A DNA stretch of 64,000 nucleotides from Paludibacter propionicigenes WB4 (GCF_000183135.1 NC_014734.1:2108001-2172000); one strand, 5' to 3'. Shown: positions 1-8,948, counted from the first letter of the stretch. Notes: a model not told the origin generated them from the letters alone. A program made the numbers and translations.

Positions 1-141
1 CTTAATTTGACAGGAAGCAAGTATAGAAAAGATGCTGGATAAAATTTCTCTTTTCTTCTGAATATCAGCTTCTGTCAGACTATCTTCAATTAACTGATAA
101 TCATTAACCAACAGGTTGTAGTTTTGAATAATCATGTTCAT
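1..141 (-). CDS. N-terminal fragment of an unidentified protein (cut by window edge)
   Basis: Reading leftwards from an ATG at 141 there is an open frame of 47 codons running off the left edge without a stop. It starts MNMIIQNYNLLVNDYQL and looks helical. The frame stays open upstream to a TAA at 223-225, so a longer protein with a non-ATG start is possible. A TAGCTTTG box at 158-151 resembles a -7 element but lies only about 10 nt before the ATG, which is tight. No family was recognised. The call rests on the open frame alone. Confidence 0.4.
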   Translation of the reverse strand, partial: MNMIIQNYNLLVNDYQLIEDSLTEADIQKKREILSSIFSILASCQIK

Positions 142-455
142 AATTCGGGTCAAAGCTAAATGATAAAATAAATTCGTTTGGGTTTTGAGCTTTTCAATGT
201 CAGGAATCGCAATTTTGCTGTTTTAATGGAGATTTTTTTCATTATATCATCACAAAGAAAAACTTACAGAAACCTGAAAAACAAATATAACAACAATAAC
301 CACTCGGTCATTAAAATTTTGCGCAAGTATAGGCAAAAGAGCCATTTATATAGCAAAACACGATAAAATAAGTCCCGATTTGTAACCTTATTATAACATC
401 GCTGCTAGGGTGGCTACTAATCGGAGCTTAAATTGATATCGGCAAAAGAATGACT
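142..455. other. Intergenic stretch without a convincing gene
   Basis: AT-rich stretch between the fragment at the left edge and the 3' end of the TPR-like gene. An open frame on the plus strand (178-366) has lysine/asparagine-rich random composition and no family resemblance, so it is not called. A pair of TTGTAAC-like 7-mers 11 bp apart (380-386 and 391-397) resembles the Pho boxes found further right, but has no -7 box at the expected distance and no gene downstream. Confidence 0.5.
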
Positions 456-1079
456 TTATTTTTTACTCAATGCAAAAACTACCCAACTTTTTCCCCATGT
501 AGGTGTCAGCAACATTGAATCCTGCGCTGCAAACAGAGCTGAAGCTTTCTCTATGTCTTTCGGAAAGTTATCGTACGTTTGTTGGAGATACTTTGCCATG
601 TCATTTTTAAATAAAGCAGACAGAATAATAGCTCTGGGATTATTCGGGTTTATTGCCAACGCTGTTGCGTACGCACTGACTATTTCTCCCGAGTACTTCG
701 GTCCATTGATTTGAGGATCAAGAGCCATAAGCGCATAAAGTCTCAATCCTTTCAATGTAAAAAACTCCGATTTATCAATATCTTTCAATTCAGAAAATTT
801 ATTCAAATAAGTTTCGGCTTCGGCAAGATATTTAGTTTTTTTGTCAACATCCGGAGTAACCAAAGATAACTGAATATCCACATAAGCCAGATAATAAGTT
901 GCAAGTGACAACTGAGGCTGAGCTAACAAGAACCTTTCAAGTTGGCTCCTGACTTGAATATAGTCAGAAACACGCTGTGCCTTGTTTACATTTTGAACCA
1001 CAGGCGCAAAATCCTGTGCAGAAAGAACAATCGAGAACAATAATAATAAGCTGGTCAAAAAACATTTAATTGATTTCAT
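456..1079 (-). CDS. Secreted TPR-like protein of unknown function
   Basis: 207 residues with a clear Sec signal peptide (MKSIKCFLTSLLLLFSIVLSAQ, cleavage after the AQ near residue 22). The mature part is alpha-helical, with TPR-like spacing: an ATYYLAYVDIQL helix near residue 60, a YLAEAETYLNKF helix near 85, and an ALAINPNNPRAIIL helix near 145 that is typical of a TPR turn. It therefore probably acts in the periplasm as a protein-interaction module. It lies 27 bp downstream of the TonB-dependent receptor gene on the same strand and is probably co-transcribed with it. The substrate or partner is unknown. The function is inferred only from the helical repeat pattern and the neighbour. Confidence 0.75.
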   Translation of the reverse strand: MKSIKCFLTSLLLLFSIVLSAQDFAPVVQNVNKAQRVSDYIQVRSQLERFLLAQPQLSLATYYLAYVDIQLSLVTPDVDKKTKYLAEAETYLNKFSELKDIDKSEFFTLKGLRLYALMALDPQINGPKYSGEIVSAYATALAINPNNPRAIILSALFKNDMAKYLQQTYDNFPKDIEKASALFAAQDSMLLTPTWGKSWVVFALSKK

Positions 1080-1106
1080 TTTAATTGGATTTTAAATATT
1101 AATAAT

Positions 1107-3278
1107 TTAGAAATTTGAAACATCGTAAGCTGTTTTTCCACTGAGAGTGATAAATATTCCTATGTAGAAGAAATGTTTACTGGGGTCGGTCACTGGCGTT
1201 TTCACATACCTATCCGGATTAGTTGCATCATTAGCAAAATTGTAATTATAGGTATTTTGTCGTCCAAGCAGATTGGTTGCAGAAGTATAAATAATCACCT
1301 TCTGACTCACCAGATAGGTAAGACTCAGATCCACACTATTATAAAATCCGGTAGTCGAATTCATAACACCGCTTTTTGACGGATCATGGTATGGTCTGCC
1401 ACTGGCGAATCTATTGGTCACGCCCAAAATACTTTTCAATGCAGGTATATTATACTTTATCGAAACAGTAGCATTGTGAATAGTAGCATATTGAGGGGTT
1501 GATAGCTCGGTATAGTCCAGGTACTTCCTTTTAGACAGATTGAAAGAATAGGCAAGCATATATTCAAAACCCTTGAACAGTGCCCTGTCATTAAAGAACA
1601 AATCCAGCCCTTTACTATAACCATATCCGTCCGACGTGAGTGCAGTTGATTGTTGCAGTACAAGATCATTGTATTTTTTATAATAAGTTTCAGCTCTATA
1701 AACTTTATTTTTTGTTTCGTAGTAAACACCACCTACATATTGCATACAATTCTCGGTACGTAAATTACTATTTGTCAGCAAAAATTTATTGTCCGGAAGT
1801 TGGGTATACTGACCCACAACTCCCGAAAAGTGAACTCCATTCATATTATAAGTTAGAGACAAACGCGGATTTGACCTCCACATACTATTGATGCTTGTAT
1901 ATTCCACTCTGTCCGATAACTCCGCATAGAGATTGGAATTAATGTTGAAAATGGCGGATGCAAATAATGCACTGATTGAATGATTTATTGAGTCCGTATG
2001 AACGGTTGAAGCATAAAAATAAGCAATATCGTTATGTCGGAAGAAATTTTCGATGCCAAAGTTCAATCGGAGAAAATCTGTAAAACGTTTGCTCACTTTA
2101 GTTTTTAAATGAATTTCCCATTCCTTGTTTCGATACGAATCGGTTGCAAGTAGCGCATCATCTACATGCTGATTTTTGAGAGAAAATGCGGCACCGGCAA
2201 AAATCTTATAACCCGATTCCGTGGTTTTCTGAAAAGTAGAATTCAGATAAAAATTATCATCGTCGAACGCTAAATTTCTTGTAGGTTGGTTCATTGATGA
2301 AGCTATATGCTGAATAAAAGAAGTTTTATCGTATCCTACAAAGGTTTTGAAAACAGTAGTCTGATTTGGATTGAACCGAATTTGTCCACTTCCTGAGAAA
2401 AGCTGATATGGTTTTACCCAGTCATATGTGTTAGGTACAATGGAATAATATGGCTTGAGGTTTTGATAATCGAGATTCAAAGAAACCGATCCTTTTTCGA
2501 ATGCGCGGGTTCCACCTCCGCTAAACCCAACTGAAGAGGCGTTTACTCCAATTTTGGTGATCGGACTAACATCTTTGGTATTGAGCGCTAACACACTCGA
2601 AAGCCCCTGAGCATATTCTGATGAGCTGGCACCGGTTGAAAAGTTGATTCCTTCAAACATAAAAGGTGAATAACGACCGCGAACCGGCATATTATCGCTG
2701 GTGGCTGTATAAGGTGAGAGTACGTGCATTTCATCAATGTACGTTTGGGATTCATTACTATCGCCTCCCCGAATAAACAACTTACCGCTTTCACCAACCA
2801 TTTGTGCGCCCGGCAGCGTCCGCAACGAATGATACAAGTCCCCAGTAGATCCGGCTGTAGTGACAATATCAACAGCAGACATTTTTCCAAACTGGCTATT
2901 CCCTTTTACCCTGAAGTTACCTGCAGAAACCACTACATTATCCAATGTAATGTTATCCGGCTTCATATTCAGTACCAGTGATGTTGATTTTTTATCCGAG
3001 ATTTGTGTATTGAATTCGGCATAGCCAAGCATTCGAACACACAAGGTCATTTCACTCTGTTTATTGGTAGTAAAACTAAAGTTCCCTAACGAGTCGGTAG
3101 AAGCACCATCAATGGTTCCTTTTATAAAAACATTGGCATTGGACAGCGGTCTAGATTGTTCATTAAGCACCTTCCCTTCCACCTTAAACTGTTGAGCAAA
3201 ACAGCTCAATACTCCCACATAAAAGAGTAATAAAAATAGAAACATCTTCTTCATTTGTTGTTGCATTAAAATTTTCAT
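1107..3278 (-). CDS. TonB-dependent outer-membrane receptor with CarboxypepD_reg-like N-terminal domain
   Basis: 723 residues. A signal peptide (…FLFLLLFYVGVLSCFAQQ) is followed by a carboxypeptidase-regulatory-like beta-sandwich at about residues 30-110 (FKVEGKVLNEQSRPLSNANV, then GASTDSLGNFSF). Next come a TonB plug domain at about 120-230 (DNVVVSAGNF, GKLFIRGGDSNESQTYIDE) and a C-terminal beta-barrel. The order matches Bacteroidetes TonB-dependent transporters for substrates such as metal chelates or peptides. No SusD partner is adjacent, so it is not a classic glycan-utilisation pair. The first ATG (3278) gives a long lead; the ATG at 3254 (MKKMFLFLLL) is an equally good start. The TPR-like gene follows after 27 bp. 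A phased direct repeat about 80-117 bp upstream of the start may be its operator. The transported substrate cannot be told. Confidence 0.88.
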   Translation of the reverse strand: MKILMQQQMKKMFLFLLLFYVGVLSCFAQQFKVEGKVLNEQSRPLSNANVFIKGTIDGASTDSLGNFSFTTNKQSEMTLCVRMLGYAEFNTQISDKKSTSLVLNMKPDNITLDNVVVSAGNFRVKGNSQFGKMSAVDIVTTAGSTGDLYHSLRTLPGAQMVGESGKLFIRGGDSNESQTYIDEMHVLSPYTATSDNMPVRGRYSPFMFEGINFSTGASSSEYAQGLSSVLALNTKDVSPITKIGVNASSVGFSGGGTRAFEKGSVSLNLDYQNLKPYYSIVPNTYDWVKPYQLFSGSGQIRFNPNQTTVFKTFVGYDKTSFIQHIASSMNQPTRNLAFDDDNFYLNSTFQKTTESGYKIFAGAAFSLKNQHVDDALLATDSYRNKEWEIHLKTKVSKRFTDFLRLNFGIENFFRHNDIAYFYASTVHTDSINHSISALFASAIFNINSNLYAELSDRVEYTSINSMWRSNPRLSLTYNMNGVHFSGVVGQYTQLPDNKFLLTNSNLRTENCMQYVGGVYYETKNKVYRAETYYKKYNDLVLQQSTALTSDGYGYSKGLDLFFNDRALFKGFEYMLAYSFNLSKRKYLDYTELSTPQYATIHNATVSIKYNIPALKSILGVTNRFASGRPYHDPSKSGVMNSTTGFYNSVDLSLTYLVSQKVIIYTSATNLLGRQNTYNYNFANDATNPDRYVKTPVTDPSKHFFYIGIFITLSGKTAYDVSNF

Positions 3279-3358
3279 GCTGCAAACGTATATGAAAGAA
3301 ATTAGACCGGAAAAGAACTGGGATGTATTGTGAAACTATGTGACAGAAAGACTATCAG

Positions 3359-3395
3359 CAGGGATGAGTGGCTAAAAACAGGGACGAATGGCTAA
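3359..3395. promoter_or_regulatory. Two 17-bp direct repeats 20 bp apart upstream of the TonB receptor
   Basis: CAGGGATGAGTGGCTAA (3359-3375) and CAGGGACGAATGGCTAA (3379-3395) match at 15 of 17 positions and start 20 bp apart, about two helical turns. Two copies on one helix face suit a dimeric activator such as a LytTR-type regulator, but the binding protein is not known from the sequence. The element starts 81 bp upstream of the receptor's ATG. Apart from the repeat and a terminator, the 317 bp between the receptor and the cysteine-rich gene hold no gene that I can support. Confidence 0.5.
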
Positions 3396-3482
3396 GTCTG
3401 ATTTGACTGGATACGGTACAATTGGGTGTATTGGGAAGACCCATAAAATGATAACAGTAAGATTAAAAACTGTAATACAAAG

Positions 3483-3519
3483 AAAAGAGACAAAGCTCTG
3501 TTGGAACTTTGTCTCTTTT
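3483..3519 (-). terminator. Intrinsic terminator of the eight-cysteine small gene
   Basis: Perfect 13-bp inverted repeat: AAAAGAGACAAAG (3483-3495), 11-nt loop, CTTTGTCTCTTTT (3507-3519). On the minus strand it lies about 75 nt past the stop of the gene at 3596-3832, and the stem ends in a T-run. Confidence 0.7.
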
Positions 3520-3595
3520 CGTGTTAAAACAAGCGTTGAAACGATTTGCGTATACTTTTAATTTCTTGTCATCAGTAATAATTCATTTTTTAGCC

Positions 3596-3832
3596 TTAGA
3601 GATTATACTTTCTAAAAATCTCCAGTCGGGTGGGACATTTACAAATAACAGAGTTACCAAAAATCATTCTGTATTCGCAAGATTCATCATGACAATTTAC
3701 AAATAGAGTGTCTCCAGATAAAAATCTGTCGATTTTCACATTCAGGCAGGAAGATTTCCCGTCTTTCAAGCAACAGAAATCGTTGCTGCATTCTGTTTTT
3801 CGCTTAATACTTTCATCTACGACCTTTTTCAT
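3596..3832 (-). CDS. Small eight-cysteine protein, conserved-hypothetical type
   Basis: 78 residues starting MKKVVDESIKRKTECSNDFC. It has eight cysteines (15, 20, 21, 29, 47, 52, 64, 66) in clusters such as CSNDFCCLK, NCHDESC and ICKCPTR. The spacing suggests metal (Zn or Fe) binding rather than secretion, because there is no signal peptide. The pattern (basic start, then C-x4-F-x-C-L, later C-P-Y/E-Y-x-x-x-F-G-x-x-x-x-C-x-C-P) is reminiscent of short uncharacterised Bacteroidetes proteins. It stands alone, with its own downstream terminator, between the TonB receptor and the MFS gene. The protein is very likely real because of its cysteine organisation, but no function can be assigned. Confidence 0.7.
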   Translation of the reverse strand: MKKVVDESIKRKTECSNDFCCLKDGKSSCLNVKIDRFLSGDTLFVNCHDESCEYRMIFGNSVICKCPTRLEIFRKYNL

Positions 3833-3975
3833 TTGAGTAAATATTCATTAATACTTTCCAAACAAAGAATCACTAGGCGAATATACGTATTATTTTCTAC
3901 ATGAATATATTTTTGTCGTTTTTATTGCTACTTAATCGTTATAAACAAGAGAATTAACTTCATTTTTAAATGTAA

Positions 3976-5163
3976 TTACTCCGCTTCGGATAGCGAGTAC
4001 TTTTTAAATCGGCGATTTTTAGTAAAAGCAATAAAAAAAGCAAAACTAACAAACACTGTAAGCAGTATAAAGCTCAAATGCAGAGACCTGAAATCAGCCA
4101 CAAAGCCTAACATCACGGGACCAACAAGAAAACCAATATTAGAAGTAGCTGCAATAAATGATACCCCATCGGCAGTCTGTATTCCCTCCACCTGTGAGGC
4201 CAATCTGTATACTTCCGGCACAACCACCGAGAAGCCAAGACCTACAACAAAAAAACCAAAAATGGAAACAATCGGATTAAGAATTAACACGAGCAAAAAT
4301 CCGACTATTCCCGTCAGAATTGAATATGTTATCAATCTCCAGGAGCCGAACTTCTGGCTTAAAGAATCACCGGTAAAACGCCCAATCATCATTGCAAATG
4401 AAAAAGCTGCGTATGCCAGGCCAACATATTGCATGTCCAGAAAGATAATTTTTTTCATATATAAAGCGCTCCAGTCCGCAATTGCTCCTTCGGAGACCAT
4501 CGTCACAAGCCCGATAACAGCTATTGCGTATAATGGTTTTAAGTTAGTCTTGTGTCGCTTTTCCTGCTCTACAACTTCGCCTTTACGATTATAATAGAAT
4601 GATTTGAATCTCAAATGAATAATCAGGATAATTGCAACGAGAATGGATATATGCAAAATCGGATTGTGCAAAAGGACAGCAAAAAAACTACCTGTAGCAG
4701 CACCTAACATGCCCCCGATACTCCAAAAAGCATGGCTTCTTGACATTATATAAATCTTATCTTGCTTTTCAATGGTGGCAGTTAATGAATTTAGCGATAT
4801 AGCAAAAGATGAGCCTGCCATTCCGAACAGAAACAAACTAACGCACAAAGCTGTGTAACTTCCGGCAAGAAAGGGACCGTAAAAAGCAACTATGTAAGCA
4901 ATCAATGCAAAAAATGCGTATCGCCCTACTCCTACTTTATCAACAAAATGCCTACAGATACGAATCATGACAAAGGCACCCAGAGCTGAAAAAAATATTG
5001 CTTTACCTATTCTTCCTTCTGAAATTCCTAGCTTTTCGGCTACTTGTGGAATATAAGTAACCCATGTGCTGAAAATCAGACTAAAACAGGAGTAAAGAAA
5101 AGCAGAAGCAAAGTATTTTTTGTTTTGGTAGAAAAATTTTATTGAATTCATTAAGAACGACAT
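3976..5163 (-). CDS. MFS transporter, YbjJ-like
   Basis: 395 residues with about twelve hydrophobic segments. The first half carries an MFS-type loop (ICRHFVDKVGVGRYAFF, near residues 69-85) and a conserved SRSHAFWSIGGMLGAATGS segment (about 140-160), which recalls the YbjJ/FucP-like branch of the major facilitator superfamily. The second half has GRFTGDSLSQKFGS, the equivalent loop of the C-terminal bundle. It would sit in the inner membrane, and the substrate is unknown (sugars or drugs in related families). It is transcribed alone, with 105 bp to the next gene downstream and 143 bp upstream. A start at the first ATG gives TM1 directly after a short basic N-terminus, as expected. Confidence 0.8.
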   Translation of the reverse strand: MSFLMNSIKFFYQNKKYFASAFLYSCFSLIFSTWVTYIPQVAEKLGISEGRIGKAIFFSALGAFVMIRICRHFVDKVGVGRYAFFALIAYIVAFYGPFLAGSYTALCVSLFLFGMAGSSFAISLNSLTATIEKQDKIYIMSRSHAFWSIGGMLGAATGSFFAVLLHNPILHISILVAIILIIHLRFKSFYYNRKGEVVEQEKRHKTNLKPLYAIAVIGLVTMVSEGAIADWSALYMKKIIFLDMQYVGLAYAAFSFAMMIGRFTGDSLSQKFGSWRLITYSILTGIVGFLLVLILNPIVSIFGFFVVGLGFSVVVPEVYRLASQVEGIQTADGVSFIAATSNIGFLVGPVMLGFVADFRSLHLSFILLTVFVSFAFFIAFTKNRRFKKYSLSEAE

Positions 5164-5268
5164 TAAATGGGGAGCAAAATTACCCTATTCCAATTAAACT
5201 TCCAAGATTTAAGCGTACTTTATACACTTTTAATCAGAGCCACAAGCCTACATGTACTTTTCATTAAC

Positions 5269-6504
5269 TCAGCGAATAAATCCCGTTAAAAATCTGGCTA
5301 AAAACGGTGTAGATTCAAGAGTTACTTTCGCTTCACTCACAGAGCTTAACTGCCTTGCCGAAAAATCGCGGGTACAAAGCTCATAGCACAGTTTAAGCCA
5401 CACCAACGTACAGGGTAAAGCTTTCAGCGCATATGGTTTTATCAAAGTCTTCCGTATAATGTGGGGAAAAATATCTGTCGGTGACAGGCTGGTAATCACA
5501 AACACAAAGATGAGAAGAGCCAAATCCCATTTACCACGTTTCCAGGGTGCAGCTGTATACCAGATAGCCACTCCTATCAAAGGGGTAATATAACCACTAG
5601 ACTCACTACCGGTACTGAACAGAACGACAAAAAGCAAAACTGATGCCAGTATAAAATACCGAAATGAGAGGTTAGCATATTGCTTAATACGTAAATATGG
5701 AAGAGCAAAAAGCACCATGCCAACAGCAATAATATAAGAATCGGAGTAAGTAGCTATTCCTGATATTTTCCGTATCATCCCCAACAGCGAAACGTTTTGA
5801 TGAATCGCAAACATATTGGAGTCGTTTTTTTCAGACAACACACGAAGCCAGTCCACATATTGCCCCAACACGTATGACGGAGATGAGATCAGCATTGGCA
5901 AAACAAAAAATACAACAGACCACATCAGCAAACTACCGATAAATTTGGTTTTGTGTTTCGAAAAAAAGAAAAATGCCAAACCAACTATACTATACAGTTT
6001 TACAAATACTCCCAACATTATGAAAAAAGCTGCCCAACTATCTTTTTCTTTTTCTATAAACAGAAACGAAAACAGTATACAGGCTGCTATTGCAATGTTG
6101 AATTGTTGCATATAAAGAGCTGTCAGTAACTCGTTGGCACAAAACCAATAAATAAATAAAGTATTTGCTCCAGGCAGTTTTTTTACTGCAAAATATAGAA
6201 TTGCACTCAATGCCACAAGCCATAAGAACATTCCCTGCCAAACAGGCGGTAGCGAAAAAGGCGCAATGATAGTACTAAAAAAAACTCCATAATGATTTAA
6301 ATCATCATACTCGGCAGGATATGCTACATAAAGTGGTAATTTATGAATAGTATGCCAAAATACTCCCCGAAAGATCATGAAATTATTCCCATCCTTGAAC
6401 ATTGCAAGCACTGGCAAAATCAGTAGCCACAAAAAGATATGTGTTTTTGAACTTTTGAAAAAAGGATGTGAGATAATTTTTTTCAACCAAGCAGGTACAT
6501 TCAT
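5269..6504 (-). CDS. GT87-like (DUF2029) membrane glycosyltransferase
   Basis: 411 residues, an integral membrane protein with some ten hydrophobic segments. Its first periplasmic loop holds the pattern of polyprenol-dependent mannosyl- or arabinosyl-type transferases of family GT87: NNFMIFRGVFWHTIHKLPLY, then a Tyr/Asp-rich YPAEYDDLNHYGVFFS where GT87 proteins usually show YPP. The acidic pair in this loop would be the catalytic site. It probably transfers a sugar from a lipid carrier to a cell-surface glycan or lipid. It lies 293 bp downstream of the GT28-like gene on the same strand but probably as a separate unit, because a terminator lies between. The sugar and acceptor are unknown. Confidence 0.72.
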   Translation of the reverse strand: MNVPAWLKKIISHPFFKSSKTHIFLWLLILPVLAMFKDGNNFMIFRGVFWHTIHKLPLYVAYPAEYDDLNHYGVFFSTIIAPFSLPPVWQGMFLWLVALSAILYFAVKKLPGANTLFIYWFCANELLTALYMQQFNIAIAACILFSFLFIEKEKDSWAAFFIMLGVFVKLYSIVGLAFFFFSKHKTKFIGSLLMWSVVFFVLPMLISSPSYVLGQYVDWLRVLSEKNDSNMFAIHQNVSLLGMIRKISGIATYSDSYIIAVGMVLFALPYLRIKQYANLSFRYFILASVLLFVVLFSTGSESSGYITPLIGVAIWYTAAPWKRGKWDLALLIFVFVITSLSPTDIFPHIIRKTLIKPYALKALPCTLVWLKLCYELCTRDFSARQLSSVSEAKVTLESTPFLARFLTGFIR

Positions 6505-6722
6505 TACTAAATTTTTAATTCTGTTTAAAATTTTGACACGTTATGATAGAACTAATTTAAGCTCCTCTACCTTATTTTTTATTACCAAAAAGCAAGTTCG
6601 TTTTTAAAAGCCACAAAAGTACAAAAAACATTCAGTCGGGACAACTTACAGTATGTACAGGAAGCAGCGGGTTCAGTCTATAATGCAGTATAGATTTCAC
6701 TTTCAGACTAGCAAAAATAAAA

Positions 6723-6751
6723 AAGCCGTCTCCGGCAGATGAAGACAGCTT
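6723..6751 (-). terminator. Intrinsic terminator of the GT28-like gene
   Basis: On the minus strand AAGCTGTCT … AGACGGCTT forms a 9-bp stem (one G·T pair) followed by TTTTTTATTTTT. It lies 46 nt past the stop of the glycosyltransferase at 6798-7901. The rest of the 293-bp gap to the GT87 gene holds no supported feature. Confidence 0.7.
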
Positions 6752-6797
6752 CTTACAATGAAAGAAAAGGTTAGGTTACACAAATTAAAGACAATTA

Positions 6798-7901
6798 CTA
6801 AAGCGTCGCAAATATATTTGATTCTTCGTATTCAAGTCGGGTAAGTTCGAATAGAAAAAATGATTCTGCATTTTGTGTCCAGGATCTGAATTCCTGACTT
6901 CTGGTGTATTGCGGCACAAAACCAAGCAGTAAATCCAGATCAAATTCATTGGCCGCCACGCCCGCACCTGAACTAATGGCATCAATCACATTACATTCTT
7001 GCTCAATATGGGTAGGCACCATTAATACCGGTTTTTGCATGTACATCGCTTCACACACCGATTCGAAACCGCCTGTAGTGGCATAAGCCTTACAACCGGC
7101 CATTTTTTCCAGAAAAAGTATATCACTTAGTTGATGCATAGTTAACGCAGGAGTGAGACTTTCAGTCTTTTGTACATTCTTCTTATCCCAAAAGAAATGA
7201 AGCGGCTGGTCAGGATTTTCAGTACTCCATGCAGCGAGTTCCTTCGCATAGCCACTGTTGAGCATATATCCGTGAATATAATCGCCGCTTGTAATTTCTT
7301 TCCGAAGCACTTCTTCACGAAGAAGCGGTGGCACAATAGTTATATTGCCATAATATAAGCTATTTTCTCTGCGGAATGACAATGCTAATATTTTATACGC
7401 ATTCAGAGCCGTAAGGCGCGAGTAAAAGTTCAACAATCTAAATTGTTTCTTATTTTCGCCCGTGTACCGAAAATCGGGAGTTAGAAAATAATACTGATGA
7501 GCCACGTTTATCATGGGTGGCTTTGGATTAAAAATTCCATAAGTTGCACCACACATCAGTTCGTAGAAATTGACAACCACATCGGGTTCATAAGTTTTTA
7601 TTGCACGCCGAATTGTCAACAAGCTACTGATATAAACCGGCAACAGTAATACATTATAAAGAATACTTATAATTAATGGTGACTGCTTACCTTTAGGTGT
7701 GGGCAGAAAATTCGGACTCTGAAACTGTATAACTTCATTCTCAATCTTTCTGGTAAAAAAGTCGGGCAATGTGCGTTTGGCACTACAACCAACCAACACA
7801 GCCACCACTTCATGACCATTTTTTTCAAGCATCGATTTTAAACTTAAAGCTTGAGTAAAATGGCCTCTGCCCTCACCTTGCACTACAAACAAGTATTTCA
7901 T
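6798..7901 (-). CDS. Glycosyltransferase with GT28/MurG-like fold
   Basis: 367 residues. The N-terminal VVQGEGRGHFTQALSLKSML is the glycine-rich nucleotide-binding start of MurG/GT28-like enzymes. The C-terminal half has TTGGFESVCEAMYMQKPVLM, the donor-sugar-binding G-G-x-x-x-x-x-E-A motif of the GT-B fold. No signal peptide is seen, so it is cytosolic or peripheral to the membrane, probably making a glycolipid or surface glycan. The start was set at the ATG at 7901 (MKYLFVVQ); the upstream GTG at 7938-7940 would add 13 hydrophilic residues with no support. It begins 42 bp after the metallophosphoesterase gene ends, so the two are probably co-transcribed. That suggests lipid A or glycolipid metabolism, an inference only. 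Confidence 0.8.
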   Translation of the reverse strand: MKYLFVVQGEGRGHFTQALSLKSMLEKNGHEVVAVLVGCSAKRTLPDFFTRKIENEVIQFQSPNFLPTPKGKQSPLIISILYNVLLLPVYISSLLTIRRAIKTYEPDVVVNFYELMCGATYGIFNPKPPMINVAHQYYFLTPDFRYTGENKKQFRLLNFYSRLTALNAYKILALSFRRENSLYYGNITIVPPLLREEVLRKEITSGDYIHGYMLNSGYAKELAAWSTENPDQPLHFFWDKKNVQKTESLTPALTMHQLSDILFLEKMAGCKAYATTGGFESVCEAMYMQKPVLMVPTHIEQECNVIDAISSGAGVAANEFDLDLLLGFVPQYTRSQEFRSWTQNAESFFLFELTRLEYEESNIFATL

Positions 7902-7943
7902 ATTATTGCTTTTCTTTTTGGCGTCTCTGATTGAAACCACACA

Positions 7944-8798
7944 TTAAAAAAACGGATTAAAGAAATTATTTGAGAAAGCTACTTTCATTGGATTCTTTGA
8001 TCCGGCAGGAAATTCAATGACTTCCATAGCTTGTTTTGGTTGCTCTTTGGTGGCATCGGTATGCATATAAACCTCCCATGTTCCATCTTCATGTTCCAAC
8101 AGTGCCGACATACTTTCCACCCAATCACCGGAGTTCAGGTAGTGAATACCATCGATCATTCTGTCGGCTGGTTGGTGAATGTGTCCGCAAATAATACCAT
8201 CTGCATGTCGTGATCTTGCAAGTGAAACAAGCTCATTTTCATAATTGGAAATATAGGAGACAGCGGATTTCACTTTCTGCTTAATACTCTGCGAAAGTGA
8301 GAAATATGGTAATCCTCTTTTAGCCCGATTTTTATTGTAAATTCGGTTAAGCCATAACAATAATGTATAGCCAACATCGCCAAGTTTGGCCAACCACACC
8401 ATTTTAGAGGTAACATTATCAAATATATCGCCATGTACCACATAATAGCGTTTGCCGTTTTTCACGTGCATATAATCTTTCACGATATTGATGTTGGCAA
8501 ATGACAGCGGTGCAATATAGTCAATGAAATCATCATGATTACCACGAACATAGATTACCTTAGTATTGTGGTTCTCCATCATTTTCATGATAATTTTGAA
8601 GAAGTCGGTATGTTCTTTCTTCCACTTTCCTTTTCCGCCTTTTTGCAGATGCCATCCATCAATAATATCGCCGTTAAGAATAAGAGTATCACAATTTACC
8701 GTGCGTAGAAATTCCGCCAGTTCAGCGGTTTTAGAATGTTCTGTTCCGAGGTGCACGTCGGAGATAACAATTGTAGGATAAAATTTTTGATTGTACAT
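7944..8798 (-). CDS. LpxH-like metallophosphoesterase (UDP-2,3-diacylglucosamine diphosphatase family)
   Basis: 284 residues with the calcineurin-like metal-binding motifs in order: SDVHLG (D-x-H, near residue 13), NGDIIDG (GD, near 43), YVRGNHDDF (GNHD, near 84), VVHGD and CGHIHQP (near 205). These bind two metal ions for phosphoester or pyrophosphate hydrolysis. The same set occurs in the LpxH family, which cleaves UDP-2,3-diacylglucosamine in lipid A synthesis. The protein is longer than the roughly 240 residues of E. coli LpxH, so other metallophosphoesterase roles remain possible. The start was set at the ATG at 8798: a TTG start at 8819 would lie inside a TTACTTTG -7-like box (8824-8817). 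It is first in a likely two-gene operon with the GT28-like gene. Confidence 0.78.
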   Translation of the reverse strand: MYNQKFYPTIVISDVHLGTEHSKTAELAEFLRTVNCDTLILNGDIIDGWHLQKGGKGKWKKEHTDFFKIIMKMMENHNTKVIYVRGNHDDFIDYIAPLSFANINIVKDYMHVKNGKRYYVVHGDIFDNVTSKMVWLAKLGDVGYTLLLWLNRIYNKNRAKRGLPYFSLSQSIKQKVKSAVSYISNYENELVSLARSRHADGIICGHIHQPADRMIDGIHYLNSGDWVESMSALLEHEDGTWEVYMHTDATKEQPKQAMEVIEFPAGSKNPMKVAFSNNFFNPFF

Positions 8799-8890
8799 AA
8801 GGTCTTTTTTTATTTGCAAAGTAACTGCTGTAATATTGCAGTGTTACAACAGCGACATTAAATTGCTGTTAAACTACAACTTAAAACAAG

Positions 8891-8922
8891 AAGTGCTGTT
8901 AGAACTAATTCCAACAGCACTT
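8891..8922 (-). terminator. Intrinsic terminator of pstS
   Basis: Perfect 10-bp inverted repeat AAGTGCTGTT (8891-8900) / AACAGCACTT (8913-8922) with a 12-nt loop, about 27 nt past the pstS stop on the minus strand and followed by CTTGTTTT. Confidence 0.7.
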
Positions 8923-8948
8923 TTTAGTGACCAATACTTAAATGTAAA

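Noticed and set aside
178-366. 62-codon plus-strand open frame
   Set aside because: Lys/Asn-rich random composition, no family resemblance, and it lies opposite a plausible upstream extension of the minus-strand fragment.
380-397. TTGTAAC-N4-TTATAAC pair resembling a Pho box
   Set aside because: There is no TTNCTTTG box 50 bp further on and no plus-strand gene follows; it points into the 3' end of a minus-strand gene.
8817-8900. TTGTAAC and related 7-mers upstream of the LpxH-like gene
   Set aside because: The copies do not keep the 11-bp phase and the -7-like box is not 50 bp from the first one, so it is not counted as a Pho promoter.
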